64,000 nucleotides of DNA. Origin: Pseudomonadota bacterium. GTDB lineage: Bacteria; Pseudomonadota; Alphaproteobacteria; Dongiales; Dongiaceae. Position 1 is the first letter of the stretch, and each line of letters starts with the position of its first letter. Shown here piece by piece: positions 49,062 through 58,031 of this stretch. Under the pieces are notes generated by a model. The model was not told the origin of the DNA. It saw only the letters and a list, made by a program, of their open reading frames with translations, and made no database searches. The stretch is from NCBI GenBank assembly GCA_021792365.1, contig JAJYUT010000001.1:372001-436000 (forward strand). Reading direction: 5' to 3'. Both the position numbers and the translations under genes were made by a program.

Positions 49062-49703
49062 TTGCCGCTGGACCAGCCGTCACCCGCCGCTTCCCAGCCG
49101 CCTCCGCGTGAGACTGCGTCCCAGGTCCTGCATCGGCTCACCATCGGCGCGCCGGAAGACAAGGTCACGTTCGGCGCGATGCTGGACGCGCTGGGCGAGC
49201 GCGGCTTCGGCCTGCTGCTGATCGTGATGGCCGTGCCGAACCTGCTGCCCTTTCCCGGCGTGCCGGGGGTCAGCTTCGTCACCGGCATGGCGATCCTCTA
49301 TCTCGCGGTGCAGCTCATGCTCGCGAAGGATGACCCAAAGCTGCCGGCCTGGATCGAGCGGAGGAGCTTCACGCGCGGCCAGCTCTCGCGCTTCATCGTG
49401 AAGACCAATCCGTTCCTGCGCTGGCTGGAGAAGCCGATCCGGCCGCGCTGGCATTCGGTGGTCGCCGGATCCGGCGAGCGGCTTATCGGTTTTGCCGCAC
49501 TGCTCCACGCAATCACCCTTGCCCTTCCCATCCCCATGGGCAACCTGCCGCAAGCGGTCGCGCTCATCCTGCTCGCGCTCGCGCTGATCGAGCTCGACGG
49601 ATTGATGGCGATCCTCGGCTATCTGGCCTCGATCGCGGCGTTCGCCTGGCTTGTCGCCGTCGTGCTTGGCCTTGGCAAGATCGCCTCGGTGATTTTTGCC
49701 TAG
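49062..49703 (+). CDS. exoD: ExoD-family exopolysaccharide synthesis protein
   Basis: The 213-aa membrane protein matches ExoD: FGAMLDALGERGFGLLLIVMAVPNLLPFPGVPG, then RPRWHSVVAGSGERLIGFAALLHAITLALPIP and several C-terminal helices. In Sinorhizobium, exoD affects exopolysaccharide synthesis and invasion; its reaction is unknown. TTG at 49062 is the likely start; the first ATG lies too deep in the conserved part. Its stop overlaps the convergent hrpB stop: both TAGs share the bases CTAG at 49700-49703. Confidence 0.9.
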   Translation: MPLDQPSPAASQPPPRETASQVLHRLTIGAPEDKVTFGAMLDALGERGFGLLLIVMAVPNLLPFPGVPGVSFVTGMAILYLAVQLMLAKDDPKLPAWIERRSFTRGQLSRFIVKTNPFLRWLEKPIRPRWHSVVAGSGERLIGFAALLHAITLALPIPMGNLPQAVALILLALALIELDGLMAILGYLASIAAFAWLVAVVLGLGKIASVIFA

Positions 49704-52201
49704 CGCGGCCGCGGCTTTGCGCGCGCGGTCGGCTCGGCCTGGAGCGGGTCGTCGGGCCAGTAGTGCTTGGGATATTGACCTCTGAGGTCCGCCTTCACCG
49801 CGCGATAGGAACTGGCCCAGAAGCTCTTGAGGTCGCGGGTCACCTGCACGGGACGGCGCGCGGGCGAAAGCAGGTGCAGCAGCACCTGCACCTTGCCGCC
49901 GGCGATAACCGGCGTATCGGTCGCGCCGAACATCTCCTGCAGTCGGACGGCCAGCACCGGCACGTCGCCGGACCGGTAATCCAGCGGCACGCGCGAGCCG
50001 CTGGGCACGGTGAGATGGGTCGGCGCGAGCGCGTCCAGCGCCTGGCGCTGCTTCCAGTCGAGCTGTGACAGCAGCGCGTCCATCAGATCAAGGCTGGCGA
50101 GATGGGCGCGGCGCGTCATGCCGGCAAGGTACGGCGCCAGCCACTCTTCCAGGCTCGCGAGCAGCGCGTCGTCGCTCAGGTCGGGCCAGCTATCATCGAG
50201 TTTGCGCAGGAAGGCGATGCGCGCCTGCAGATTGCGAGCGTTATCGGTCCAGGGCAGAGCCGTCAGCCCCATTGCGCGGACGCCTTCGATCATGGCGGCG
50301 GAAACCTGAGCGGGCGGCGGGTTCTTCAGAGGCTTCTCCTCGAGCACCAGGGACCAGAGCCGGCGCTCCCGCTTGGCTTCCACCATCTCGGCTCGCGGAT
50401 TCCAGGCCAGCACGTCCCTGTCCTCGATCGCGCCGGCGAAATCCTCTTCGATCTCGGCCAAGGCGATGGGTGCGGCGAGGAAGATGCGCGCCTCCCGCGC
50501 CTCGCCATCCAGCGAACCCACCGCCAGGAAATCCTCCGCCGCCAGCGGATCATGCGCCGGCAGCATGGCGCCGCGGCCGTTGCTGAGCCGGAACTGGCCT
50601 AATCCTTGTGCTTGGCCGCCGCGGCGCTGCGCCAGGCGGTCGGGATAGGCGAGCGCCAGAACCTGCCCGCATTGCGCGATGGAGGATGCCGCACCCTTCT
50701 TGACGCCAAGCTGCCGCCGCCAATCGACGGCCGATTGCCTGATGCGGGCGCGCTGGTTGCGGTCGAGCGCGGAATCGCCCGATTCGCCGCGCAGCAACTG
50801 CACGCGATGGCGCAGATCGGCGTCGCTCGCGCGCCCCTTCAAAATATCGCGTTCGCTCAGGGTCGCCGCGATGTCGCAGGCGAGATCGCCGAGGCTGCGC
50901 TCCTCCGCGCGCACCATCATGTGGGCGAGGCGCGGATGCACGCCGAGTTCCGCCATGCGCCGGCCATGCGGCGTCGCCAGGTTGCCGGCGTCGATCGCCT
51001 CCAGCTGGCGCAGCAGCGTGCGCGCCTGGGCAAGCGCAGCGACTGGCGGCGGCGTCATCAGCACCAGCGCGGCGGGATCGGTGATGCCCCAAACCGCGAG
51101 CTCCAAGGCGAGCGGCGCGAGATCCGCCGCCTCGATCTCCGGCGCGTCGAAGGCCGGCAGCGCACGTTCGCTGGCCGCGCTCCACAGGCGATAGCACACG
51201 CCCGGCGCGGTGCGCCCGGCGCGGCCGCGGCGCTGTGCCGTCGCCGCGAGTGACGCTTTCACCGTGATGAGGCGCGACATGCCGCTGGCCGGATCGAAGC
51301 GTGGGCTGCGCCGCAAGCCGCTATCCACCACCACGCGCACGCCCTCTATGGTGAGCGAGGTTTCGGCGATCGACGTGGCCAGGATGACCTTCCGCCTACC
51401 CTGCGGATCGCGGCGGATCGCCTTGTCCTGCTCCGGCAATGGCAGATCGCCGTAGAGCGGCAGCACGACGGCGCGGCTCTCGTCCGCCAGCCGATCCTGC
51501 GTGCGGCGGATCTCGGCGGTGCCGGGCAGGAAGGCGAGGATATCGCCGCTCTCCTCGGCCAGCGCCCGCCGGATTGCCGATGCCATGCGGTCTTCCAGCC
51601 GCGCCTGGGGATCATCGCCGAGGTGACGCGTCTCCACCGGAAACGCGCGCCCTTCGCTGCGCAGGCGCCGCGCGCCGGGAATACGCTGCGCGACACTCTC
51701 GCCATCAAGGGTCGCCGACATCACGACGAGCCGCAGGTCCGGGCGCAGGCCGGCCTGCGCCTCCAGCGCGAAAGCGAGCGCCATGTCGCCTTCGATGGTG
51801 CGCTCGTGGAACTCGTCGAACATGATCGCGGCCACGCCCGGGAGCTCCGGATCGCCCTGAAGCTGGCGCAGGAACAGGCCGGTGGTCACCACTTCGATCC
51901 GGGTCTTCGGCCCCACCTTGCGGTCGAGGCGCACGCGGTAGCCGACCCGCTCCCCCACCTCCTCGCCCAGCATCGCGGCCATGCGCGCCGCGGCGCCGCG
52001 CGCCGCCAGCCGGCGCGGCTCCAGCACGATGATCTTGCCGCGCTTGACCCAATCCGCGTCAAGCAATGCCAATGGCACGCGCGTCGTCTTGCCCGCGCCG
52101 GGCGGCGCCTCCAGCACCAGGTTCGGCGCAGCCGCGAGCGCGCCCAGGATCTCCGGGATCAGCGGCTCGATCGGAAGGTCGGTGGCGATGCGCGCGCTCA
52201 T
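49700..52201 (-). CDS. hrpB: ATP-dependent helicase HrpB
   Basis: The 833-aa DEAH-box helicase shows EAPPGAGKTTRVPLALL (Walker A), MFDEFHERTIEGDMAL (DEFH variant of DEAH usual for HrpB), VMSATLDG and QRRGRAGRTAPGVCYRLW (motif VI). The HrpB C-terminal domain follows (SWPDLSDDALLASLEEWLAPYLAG ... HLTVPSGSRVPLDY). ATG at 52201 begins just before the conserved region. The cellular role of HrpB is poorly known, probably RNA metabolism. Confidence 0.95.
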   Translation of the reverse strand: MSARIATDLPIEPLIPEILGALAAAPNLVLEAPPGAGKTTRVPLALLDADWVKRGKIIVLEPRRLAARGAAARMAAMLGEEVGERVGYRVRLDRKVGPKTRIEVVTTGLFLRQLQGDPELPGVAAIMFDEFHERTIEGDMALAFALEAQAGLRPDLRLVVMSATLDGESVAQRIPGARRLRSEGRAFPVETRHLGDDPQARLEDRMASAIRRALAEESGDILAFLPGTAEIRRTQDRLADESRAVVLPLYGDLPLPEQDKAIRRDPQGRRKVILATSIAETSLTIEGVRVVVDSGLRRSPRFDPASGMSRLITVKASLAATAQRRGRAGRTAPGVCYRLWSAASERALPAFDAPEIEAADLAPLALELAVWGITDPAALVLMTPPPVAALAQARTLLRQLEAIDAGNLATPHGRRMAELGVHPRLAHMMVRAEERSLGDLACDIAATLSERDILKGRASDADLRHRVQLLRGESGDSALDRNQRARIRQSAVDWRRQLGVKKGAASSIAQCGQVLALAYPDRLAQRRGGQAQGLGQFRLSNGRGAMLPAHDPLAAEDFLAVGSLDGEAREARIFLAAPIALAEIEEDFAGAIEDRDVLAWNPRAEMVEAKRERRLWSLVLEEKPLKNPPPAQVSAAMIEGVRAMGLTALPWTDNARNLQARIAFLRKLDDSWPDLSDDALLASLEEWLAPYLAGMTRRAHLASLDLMDALLSQLDWKQRQALDALAPTHLTVPSGSRVPLDYRSGDVPVLAVRLQEMFGATDTPVIAGGKVQVLLHLLSPARRPVQVTRDLKSFWASSYRAVKADLRGQYPKHYWPDDPLQAEPTARAKPRPR

Positions 52202-52245
52202 GACGCGAAGGTATGGGGACTGGCCGCGTCGGCGCCAGAGCGAAT

Positions 52246-52656
52246 CTATCTGGCCAAGTCGTCGAGGATCGGGCATTCCGGCCGCTCGTCGCCGTGGCAA
52301 TGCTGCGCGAGGTGCCTCAGCGTGCGCGCCATCGCCTGCATCTCCGCGATCTTGCGCTCCAGATCCTCCACATGATGCAGCGCAAGCTCCTTCACCTGCG
52401 CGGAGGAGCGCCGGCGGTTGCGCCACAGCGCAAGCAGGGCGCGGATCGTCTCCAGCGGGAAGCCGAGAGAGCGCGCGCGCTGGATGAAGCGCAAGGTGTG
52501 CACGTCGTTCTCGTCATAGAGCCGGTATCCGGATCGGGTGCGCTGCGCCTTCGGCAGCAGGCCGATGGATTCGTAGTGCCGGATCATCTTGGCGGACACG
52601 GCGGAGGATTTCGCCGCCTGGCCGATGGTCATCTCGCGGGTCACCGACATCACCAT
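52246..52656 (-). CDS. cueR: Copper-responsive MerR-family regulator CueR
   Basis: The 136-aa regulator has the MerR helix-turn-helix (MTIGQAAKSSAVSAKMIRHYESIGLL) and dimerisation helix. A metal loop carries Cys120 and Cys128 in HCHGDERPECPIL, the eight-residue spacing that gives copper(I) selectivity in CueR. Its start follows the copA stop directly (TGAATG), with GGGAG 8 nt upstream, so it is the second gene of the copA operon. It should activate the two CueR-type promoters at 54874-54904 and 54931-54961. Confidence 0.94.
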   Translation of the reverse strand: MVMSVTREMTIGQAAKSSAVSAKMIRHYESIGLLPKAQRTRSGYRLYDENDVHTLRFIQRARSLGFPLETIRALLALWRNRRRSSAQVKELALHHVEDLERKIAEMQAMARTLRHLAQHCHGDERPECPILDDLAR

Positions 52657-54867
52657 TCACGCATCTCCCGGGCGATGGAACCGCCAACGATTGAGGCTCA
52701 AGGCGTTGGTCACGACCGTCACGCTGCTGAGCGCCATGGCCGCGCCCGCCACGATCGGCGTCAGCCCGCCCATCGCGGCCAGCGGGATGCCGAGCACGTT
52801 GAACAGGAAGGCCCAGACCAGGTTCTGCACGATCTTGCGCTTGGTGGCGCGGGCGAGGTCGATGGCGGCCGGCGCCAGCAGCGGATCGCCGCGCATCAGC
52901 GCAATCCCGGCGGTCTCGATCGCGACATCCGTGCCGGTCGCCATCGCGATGCCGAGATCGGCCGAGGCCAGGGCGGGCGCGTCATTGATGCCGTCGCCCA
53001 CCATGGCGACGGTCTCGCCCTTGCCTTTGAGCGCCGCGATGGCCGCGACCTTGTCGGCCGGCAGCAGTTCCGCCCGCACATCGTCGAGGCCGATCTGCTT
53101 GGCCAGGTGGCGCGCCGCCGCCTCGTTGTCGCCGGTCAGCATCAGGCTGCGCACCCTGAGTGTGCGCAGGGCGGCGAGCGCCGCCTGTACGTTCGGCTTG
53201 GGCATATCGCCGAAGGCCAGCACCGCGAGCGCGCGCTTCGCATCGGAATCGGCGAGATAGGAGACCGAATTGCCCTTCGCCTGCAGCGCCTGCGCGGCCT
53301 CGCGCAGGTCCGCAAGGCTGATGCCCTCCTCCTGCATCAATCGGCCGTTGCCGAGCAGCAGGTTGCGCCCATCCGCCCGTCCGGCAACGCCGCGCCCGGG
53401 CAGAGTGCGCAGGTCGGAGGCGTGCGGCGGCGTCAGATGGGCGGCGGCCTCCATCACAGCATGGCCGAGCGGGTGGTTGGCGCCTTGCTGCAAGCCGGCG
53501 GCCAGCGCCAAGGCACGGTCGCGCGGCAGATCCGCCGCCGTCGCGATCTCCGTCAGGCGCGGCTTGCCCAGGGTCAGCGTGCCGGTCTTGTCGAACGCCA
53601 TGATGGTGGTGCCGCCAGCCGTCTCCAGCGCGACTGCATCGCGGATCAGGATGCCATGCTTCGCGCCCACGCCGGTGCCGACCATGATGGCCGTCGGCGT
53701 CGCTAGGCCAAGCGCGCAGGGGCAGGCGATCACCAGAACCGCGACCGCGTGCAGGATCGCCGGCTCCCAGCCCTGCCCTGCGATCACCCAGCCCGCAAGC
53801 GTCGCAGCGGCTATGACAAGCACCACCGGCACGAACACAGCGCTGATGCGGTCCACCAGGCGCTGGATCGGGGCCTTGGCGCCCTGCGCCGCCGCCACCA
53901 TGCGGACGATGCGGCTGAGCATGGATTCGGCGCCGGTTGCCGTCACCTCCACCAGCAGCAGACCTTCGCCATTGACGGCGCCGCCGATCACGTGATCGTC
54001 GCGCTCGACCTCGACCGGCTTGCTTTCGCCGGTCAGCAGCGACTGGTCGACGGAGGAGCGGCCCTCCACCACCACCCCATCCGCCGCGATGCGGTCCCCC
54101 GGCTTCACCACCAGCAGGTCGCCGTGACGCAACGCCGTGACCGGCACGACCTCGTCCCCGCCGTCGCGGCGCACCAGCGCCTCGCTCGGGCGCAGGGATT
54201 CCAGTGCCTCCAAGGCCTTCAAGGTGCGGCGCTTGGCGCGCGCCTCCAGCCACTTGCCGAGGCGCACCAGCACGACGATGACGGCCGCCGATTCGAAATA
54301 GAGATCGCTGCCGCCGCGCAGCATCAGATGGACGCTGAGCCCATAGGCGGCGCTGGTGCCGAGCGCCACCAGCATGTCCATGTTGGCGGTGCCGCCGCGC
54401 AGCGCCTTCCACGCGCCGCGATAGAACGGCGCGCCGAGCCAGAACTGGATGGGCGTCGCCAAGGCGAACTGCCACCAGGCCGGCAGCATGACGTGCCGGT
54501 CGAACAGCATGGCCAACATGGGCACGACCAGCGGCAGCGTCAGCACTGCGCCGGCGAGGATCGAGACGAACTCGTGCCGCAGCCTGCTTTGATCTTCCGG
54601 CACACCGTGATCGACAGGCCGCGTGCCATAGCCGGCCTTGGCGACCGCCGCCTCGATGGCGGCGGGTGTCACCCGCGCATCTCCGTCAACCTGCGCGATC
54701 TCGGTCGCCAGATTGACGTTGGCGGCGGCGACGCCGGGCACGCGTCTCAGCACGCGCTCGATCCGGCCGGCGCAGGCGGCGCAGGTCATACCGGTGACTC
54801 CGATCGTGAAATGGCGGTCGGCGTCGTGGGGTTCCGGGGCGGGGGCGGCTGCTTCCAATGATGTCAT
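52657..54867 (-). CDS. copA: Copper-exporting P1B-type ATPase CopA
   Basis: The 736-aa pump moves Cu(I) out of the cytosol. An N-terminal metal-binding HMA domain carries Cys29 and Cys32 in GMTCAAC. The membrane CPC site is in VIACPCALGLATPTAIMVGTG. The phosphorylated aspartate is in AFDKTGTLTLGKP, ANHPLGHA is the P1B histidine-proline motif and GDGINDAPAL follows. Length is normal for a one-HMA CopA. A CueR-type promoter places the transcription start only a few bases upstream of the ATG, so the message would be leaderless or nearly so. Confidence 0.96.
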   Translation of the reverse strand: MTSLEAAAPAPEPHDADRHFTIGVTGMTCAACAGRIERVLRRVPGVAAANVNLATEIAQVDGDARVTPAAIEAAVAKAGYGTRPVDHGVPEDQSRLRHEFVSILAGAVLTLPLVVPMLAMLFDRHVMLPAWWQFALATPIQFWLGAPFYRGAWKALRGGTANMDMLVALGTSAAYGLSVHLMLRGGSDLYFESAAVIVVLVRLGKWLEARAKRRTLKALEALESLRPSEALVRRDGGDEVVPVTALRHGDLLVVKPGDRIAADGVVVEGRSSVDQSLLTGESKPVEVERDDHVIGGAVNGEGLLLVEVTATGAESMLSRIVRMVAAAQGAKAPIQRLVDRISAVFVPVVLVIAAATLAGWVIAGQGWEPAILHAVAVLVIACPCALGLATPTAIMVGTGVGAKHGILIRDAVALETAGGTTIMAFDKTGTLTLGKPRLTEIATAADLPRDRALALAAGLQQGANHPLGHAVMEAAAHLTPPHASDLRTLPGRGVAGRADGRNLLLGNGRLMQEEGISLADLREAAQALQAKGNSVSYLADSDAKRALAVLAFGDMPKPNVQAALAALRTLRVRSLMLTGDNEAAARHLAKQIGLDDVRAELLPADKVAAIAALKGKGETVAMVGDGINDAPALASADLGIAMATGTDVAIETAGIALMRGDPLLAPAAIDLARATKRKIVQNLVWAFLFNVLGIPLAAMGGLTPIVAGAAMALSSVTVVTNALSLNRWRFHRPGDA

Positions 54868-54873
54868 GGCTTC

Positions 54874-54904
54874 TAAATGGGCCTTCCCATCATGGGAAGG
54901 TCAA
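54874..54904 (-). promoter_or_regulatory. CueR-type promoter of copA
   Basis: On the minus strand TTGACC (54899-54904) and CATTTA (54874-54879) are separated by 19 bp, the overlong spacer that marks MerR/CueR promoters. The spacer holds the dyad CTTCCCAT-CATGGGAAG centred between the hexamers. The -10 ends 6 nt before the copA ATG. Confidence 0.85.
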
Positions 54905-54930
54905 GGAAGATTTCGCCGTCCGCAGCCGCC

Positions 54931-54961
54931 TTGACCTTGCCATGATGGGAAGGTCCATATT
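54931..54961 (+). promoter_or_regulatory. CueR-type promoter of copZ
   Basis: TTGACC (54931-54936) and CATATT (54956-54961) are 19 bp apart on the plus strand. The spacer TTGCCATGATGGGAAGGTC repeats the copA operator with one changed arm base. Transcription would start about 22 nt before the copZ ATG. Confidence 0.85.
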
Positions 54962-54989
54962 GTCCTTATCCAGGCTATGGAGCGAACAG

Positions 54990-55193
54990 ATGATGAAGCT
55001 CAAAGTCGCCGGCATGACCTGCGGCGGATGCGTCAAATCGGTGGAGCGCGCAGTAACGGCGGCCGCCCCGGGCGCCAGGGTCACCGTCGATCTCGAATCC
55101 GGCGAGGTCGCCATCGACGGCGCCGCCGCCAAGCAGGCGGTGGTCAGCGCGATTGAGGACGCCGGCTATGACGTGGTCGGCGAGGCGGCTTAG
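54990..55193 (+). CDS. copZ: Copper chaperone CopZ
   Basis: The 67-aa protein is a single HMA domain with the Cu(I)-binding Cys11 and Cys14 in GMTCGGC. It carries copper to CopA. GGAG 7 nt before ATG at 54990 sets the start; a second ATG follows at once. It is divergent from copA with its own CueR-type promoter. Confidence 0.94.
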   Translation: MMKLKVAGMTCGGCVKSVERAVTAAAPGARVTVDLESGEVAIDGAAAKQAVVSAIEDAGYDVVGEAA

Positions 55194-55205
55194 CGCCTCG
55201 CCGAT

Positions 55206-55538
55206 CTATTTCGCCGCCTGAGCGGCCGCGTCCTTTGCGGCAAACAGGTGCGCGGCATGGGTGATCGCCCCGCCCGCGCGGATGGCCGCCGCCAGCAGCG
55301 CGGTTTCCGCCAATTCCGCATCGCTCGCGCCGAGGGCGCGTGCTTCCCTGGCGTGGATTTCGATGCAATAGGGGCATTGGGTGGTGAGCGCCACGGCGAC
55401 CGCGACCAGCTCCTTCACCTTGGGCGGCAGGGCGCCATCGGCGAAGGCGGCATCGCTGAACGCGTCGAAAGCGAGCATCGCCGCGGGGGCCGCCCGCTTG
55501 ACGGCGAACAAGCGGGCCAGGTTCTTCATGTCGTACAT
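55206..55538 (-). CDS. Carboxymuconolactone decarboxylase/AhpD-like protein
   Basis: The 110-aa protein belongs to the CMD family with the AhpD-like redox motif CPYC (Cys55, Cys58) and His62 in TTQCPYCIEIH, followed by GASDAELAE. AhpD-like members reduce peroxides or peroxidase partners by thiol chemistry. AAGGA about 7 nt before ATG at 55538 sets the start. It is convergent with copZ, ending 12 bp from it; a role in copper stress is possible but not shown. Confidence 0.9.
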   Translation of the reverse strand: MYDMKNLARLFAVKRAAPAAMLAFDAFSDAAFADGALPPKVKELVAVAVALTTQCPYCIEIHAREARALGASDAELAETALLAAAIRAGGAITHAAHLFAAKDAAAQAAK

Positions 55539-55630
55539 CGGGCATCCTTGCGTGCATGGGCGCAGCCTCGCGCCGAAAGATGCCGCGCCGGCGCTTCGCG
55601 CCGCCAATGCCGAATGGGTATGGAGCGGAC

Positions 55631-56584
55631 CTAGGGGGACTGGCGCCGCTGCATCGCCAGCCGCGCCGCCGCGAAATCCTCGATCGCGGTGCCGACAGAC
55701 TTGAACAAAGTCACCTCGTCCGCGCTCACGCGGCCTTTGTGCCTGCCGCGCGCCAGGTCGGCGAGCTCGGCCTTGATCGCCTGCTCCGTGATCAGCCCGG
55801 CCTTGAGCGGGATCACCAGGTCACCGCCTTCCTTCAGCGCGCCGGCGCGGGTGTCACAGAACAGAGAGGCCCGGCTGACCGCCGCATCGTCGCTTTCACG
55901 CATCTCCGGCGTGAAGGCGCCGACGAGGTCGAGATGCGCGCCCGGCTTCAGCCAGGCGCCGCGGATCAACGGCCCCGTGCTCAAAGTCGCGCAGGAGATG
56001 AGATCGGCATCCCGCGCGCTTTGCTCCAGGTCCGCGACCGGCTCGACCGGCAGGCCTAGTGCCGCCAGCTCCTTGGCCTTGGCATCGCGCTTCGCGGCAT
56101 CGCGCGCCCAGAGCTGCACGCGCTCGATGGGGCGCTGCGAGCGATGGGCCTCGATCAGCGGCTGTGAGAGCGCGCCCGCTCCCACCATCAGCATGCGCGT
56201 GGCATCGCCGCGCGCGAGATAGCGCGCGGCGAGGGCCGAAGCGGCGGCGGTGCGGCGCACGGTCAAGGTCGCGCCTTCGATCAAGGCGCGCGGCTGGCCG
56301 GTCGGCCCATCGACCAGCAGATAGACCGCGTTCACCGCGGGCAACCCGCGCGGGCCGTTGCCCGGTGTGATGGTGGCGAGCTTCATGCCGATCGCCTGGC
56401 CCGCTTCCCAGGCCGGCATCAGCAGCAGGGTCTGGTCGGGCTCGCCCCGGATCGGGATCGAGTAGTGGTGGCGGACCGGCACGGTCCAGTCGGCGGCGAA
56501 ACCCGCGGCCAGCGCATCGACCAGCGACGGATAATCGAGCAGCCGCTCGAGCTCCGCCGCGCTTATGTAGGGCACCTCGGTCAT
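55631..56584 (-). CDS. Ornithine cyclodeaminase/mu-crystallin family protein
   Basis: The 317-aa protein shows the OCD fold: MKLATITPGNGPRGLPAVNAVYLLVDGPTG, the Rossmann motif MLMVGAGALSQPLIEAH and late DLVGAFTPEMRESDD. Members include ornithine cyclodeaminase, alanine dehydrogenase of archaea and ketimine reductases, so the reaction is open. An NAD(P) cofactor is expected. Confidence 0.9.
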   Translation of the reverse strand: MTEVPYISAAELERLLDYPSLVDALAAGFAADWTVPVRHHYSIPIRGEPDQTLLLMPAWEAGQAIGMKLATITPGNGPRGLPAVNAVYLLVDGPTGQPRALIEGATLTVRRTAAASALAARYLARGDATRMLMVGAGALSQPLIEAHRSQRPIERVQLWARDAAKRDAKAKELAALGLPVEPVADLEQSARDADLISCATLSTGPLIRGAWLKPGAHLDLVGAFTPEMRESDDAAVSRASLFCDTRAGALKEGGDLVIPLKAGLITEQAIKAELADLARGRHKGRVSADEVTLFKSVGTAIEDFAAARLAMQRRQSP

Positions 56585-56683
56585 GATGCGCCGGACCTTA
56601 CGATTTCGCCGCCGGCCCTGGGAAGGGGGTGTCCTGGGAAGGGGCTTGTCGATGGCGCAGCCGGCCGACCGCCGGGCCGGCGG

Positions 56684-57592
56684 TCACCACGCGCTGGCGT
56701 AGTTGAAGGCGGCCGCGGCGATGATCGGGCCGTGCTCGGCCTGGTTGGCGATGATGGCGCAAGCGTCGGGGTCACCCGCCTTCGAGGGGTCCAGCTTCAG
56801 CTCGATTTCGGTCGAGGGGCCGTACCACATGCCGACCTTCTTCAGCGAGCGCACCACATTGTAGGTGACGAGGTGGCGCCCGGCATTCTCGCCGGCCTTC
56901 ACCTGGCTGTCGGCCTTCTTCTGGTAGGTCAGCAGCCAGATGGTCGCCGGCACGCCGATCGGCGCTTCCGGGAACCGCGCCACCACGCGGCCGTCGTTCC
57001 CGCGCGCCACCTGGACGCGATACATGGTGTTGCGCGTATAGGCGGTCTTCAGCGCCTTCTGCACCGCCTTGCGGTCGGACCCGACCACGTCGATGGCGCC
57101 CGCCACGATCATCTGCGGCGTGTAGACCATCGAGGATCCCTGAACCTCCACATAGGCGCGTTGCCGTTCCGTGAAGAGCGGGTCCGCGAACCGGTCCTTC
57201 CAGCCGATATAGTCCCAGTAATCGACATGGAAGGTGAGCGGCAGCACGTATTGTCGTTGCGTCAGCTCGCCCAGCAGCCCATCGGCCGGCGGACAGGAGG
57301 AGCAGCCCTCCGACGTGAACAGTTCCACCACCATCGGGGCCGGCACGGTGGTCAGGACGACCGGTGTGTATTCCTGTGCCGTCGTGGAGTCCGGGGCAGC
57401 GGGAGCGGCGGGATCGAACCCGGGATCGACTGAGCCGGGCGGTCCTGGTTCAACCAGGGACTGGCCATAGCTTGGGCCGCCGCTGCCACCGCCGCCCAGA
57501 TCGATATCGAGGGTTTGCGCGCGTGCGGCGCCCGAACCCGCCGCCAAGGCCAACGTCAATAAAATTGCTGAAAAAATCGCGCGCATTGTCAT
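56684..57592 (-). CDS. DUF1223 family exported thioredoxin-like protein
   Basis: The 302-aa product has a signal peptide (RAIFSAILLTLALAAGSGAARA, cleavage about residue 25). A Gly/Pro-rich linker follows, then a DUF1223 domain opening PMVVELFTSEGCSSCPPADGLLGEL. CSSC looks like a thioredoxin-type redox site. The rest, with PLTFHVDYWDYIGWKDRFADP and YTPQMIVAGAIDVVGSD, is typical of the family. The function is unknown. ATG at 57586, two codons in, is an equal start candidate. Confidence 0.9.
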   Translation of the reverse strand: MTMRAIFSAILLTLALAAGSGAARAQTLDIDLGGGGSGGPSYGQSLVEPGPPGSVDPGFDPAAPAAPDSTTAQEYTPVVLTTVPAPMVVELFTSEGCSSCPPADGLLGELTQRQYVLPLTFHVDYWDYIGWKDRFADPLFTERQRAYVEVQGSSMVYTPQMIVAGAIDVVGSDRKAVQKALKTAYTRNTMYRVQVARGNDGRVVARFPEAPIGVPATIWLLTYQKKADSQVKAGENAGRHLVTYNVVRSLKKVGMWYGPSTEIELKLDPSKAGDPDACAIIANQAEHGPIIAAAAFNYASAW

Positions 57593-57721
57593 GCCGCCAA
57601 AATGGAACGGGCGGCATGGAGGCGCGAATCACGAACGGGTGAGATATCGCGTTGTGCCGGCGGCCTGTCACGCCTGGCATCGCGCGCCGCCTGGGCCGCC
57701 GGCGTCATTGCGTGTGCCTCA

Positions 57722-57916
57722 TCAGAAATCGCTCACGCGGCCGTTACGCTCCCAGTCGCCGTAGCGCGTCGGCTCGGGGCCGCTGGGCCCGCCGATCTCG
57801 CGCGGACGCTTCGCCGTCGACGCGTCTTGCGCGGCGCTTGGCGCAGGGCCGCCTCCGGAGGGTGAGGGTGCGGCCGGTACACCGGCCTTCGCAGGGGTGG
57901 GATCGGGCTGTGTCAT
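57722..57916 (-). CDS. SdhAF4-like protein (DUF1674)
   Basis: The 64-aa protein ends with the diagnostic REIGGPSGPEPTRYGDWERN and GRVSDF of DUF1674, the family of succinate dehydrogenase assembly factor 4, which guides flavinylated SdhA into the complex. The N-terminal half is a Pro/Ala-rich disordered tail. ATG at 57916 is set by a promoter whose -10 lies only 9 nt upstream. No sdh genes are in the window. Confidence 0.92.
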   Translation of the reverse strand: MTQPDPTPAKAGVPAAPSPSGGGPAPSAAQDASTAKRPREIGGPSGPEPTRYGDWERNGRVSDF

Positions 57917-57925
57917 GGATCTGAT

Positions 57926-57953
57926 AGTATACGCTCGCGACTTGTCCGGCCAA
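57926..57953 (-). promoter_or_regulatory. Promoter of the SdhAF4-like gene
   Basis: TTGGCC (57948-57953) and TATACT (57926-57931) on the minus strand are 16 bp apart. The start codon lies 9 nt past the -10, so the message would be leaderless or nearly so. Confidence 0.6.
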
Positions 57954-58031
57954 GCCGCTCGCCTTGATTCCGGGGCGGCAAGGACCATCTGATAACCGGA
58001 CGGAAAGTGAGGCCTAGGAGGGGCCAGAGAA

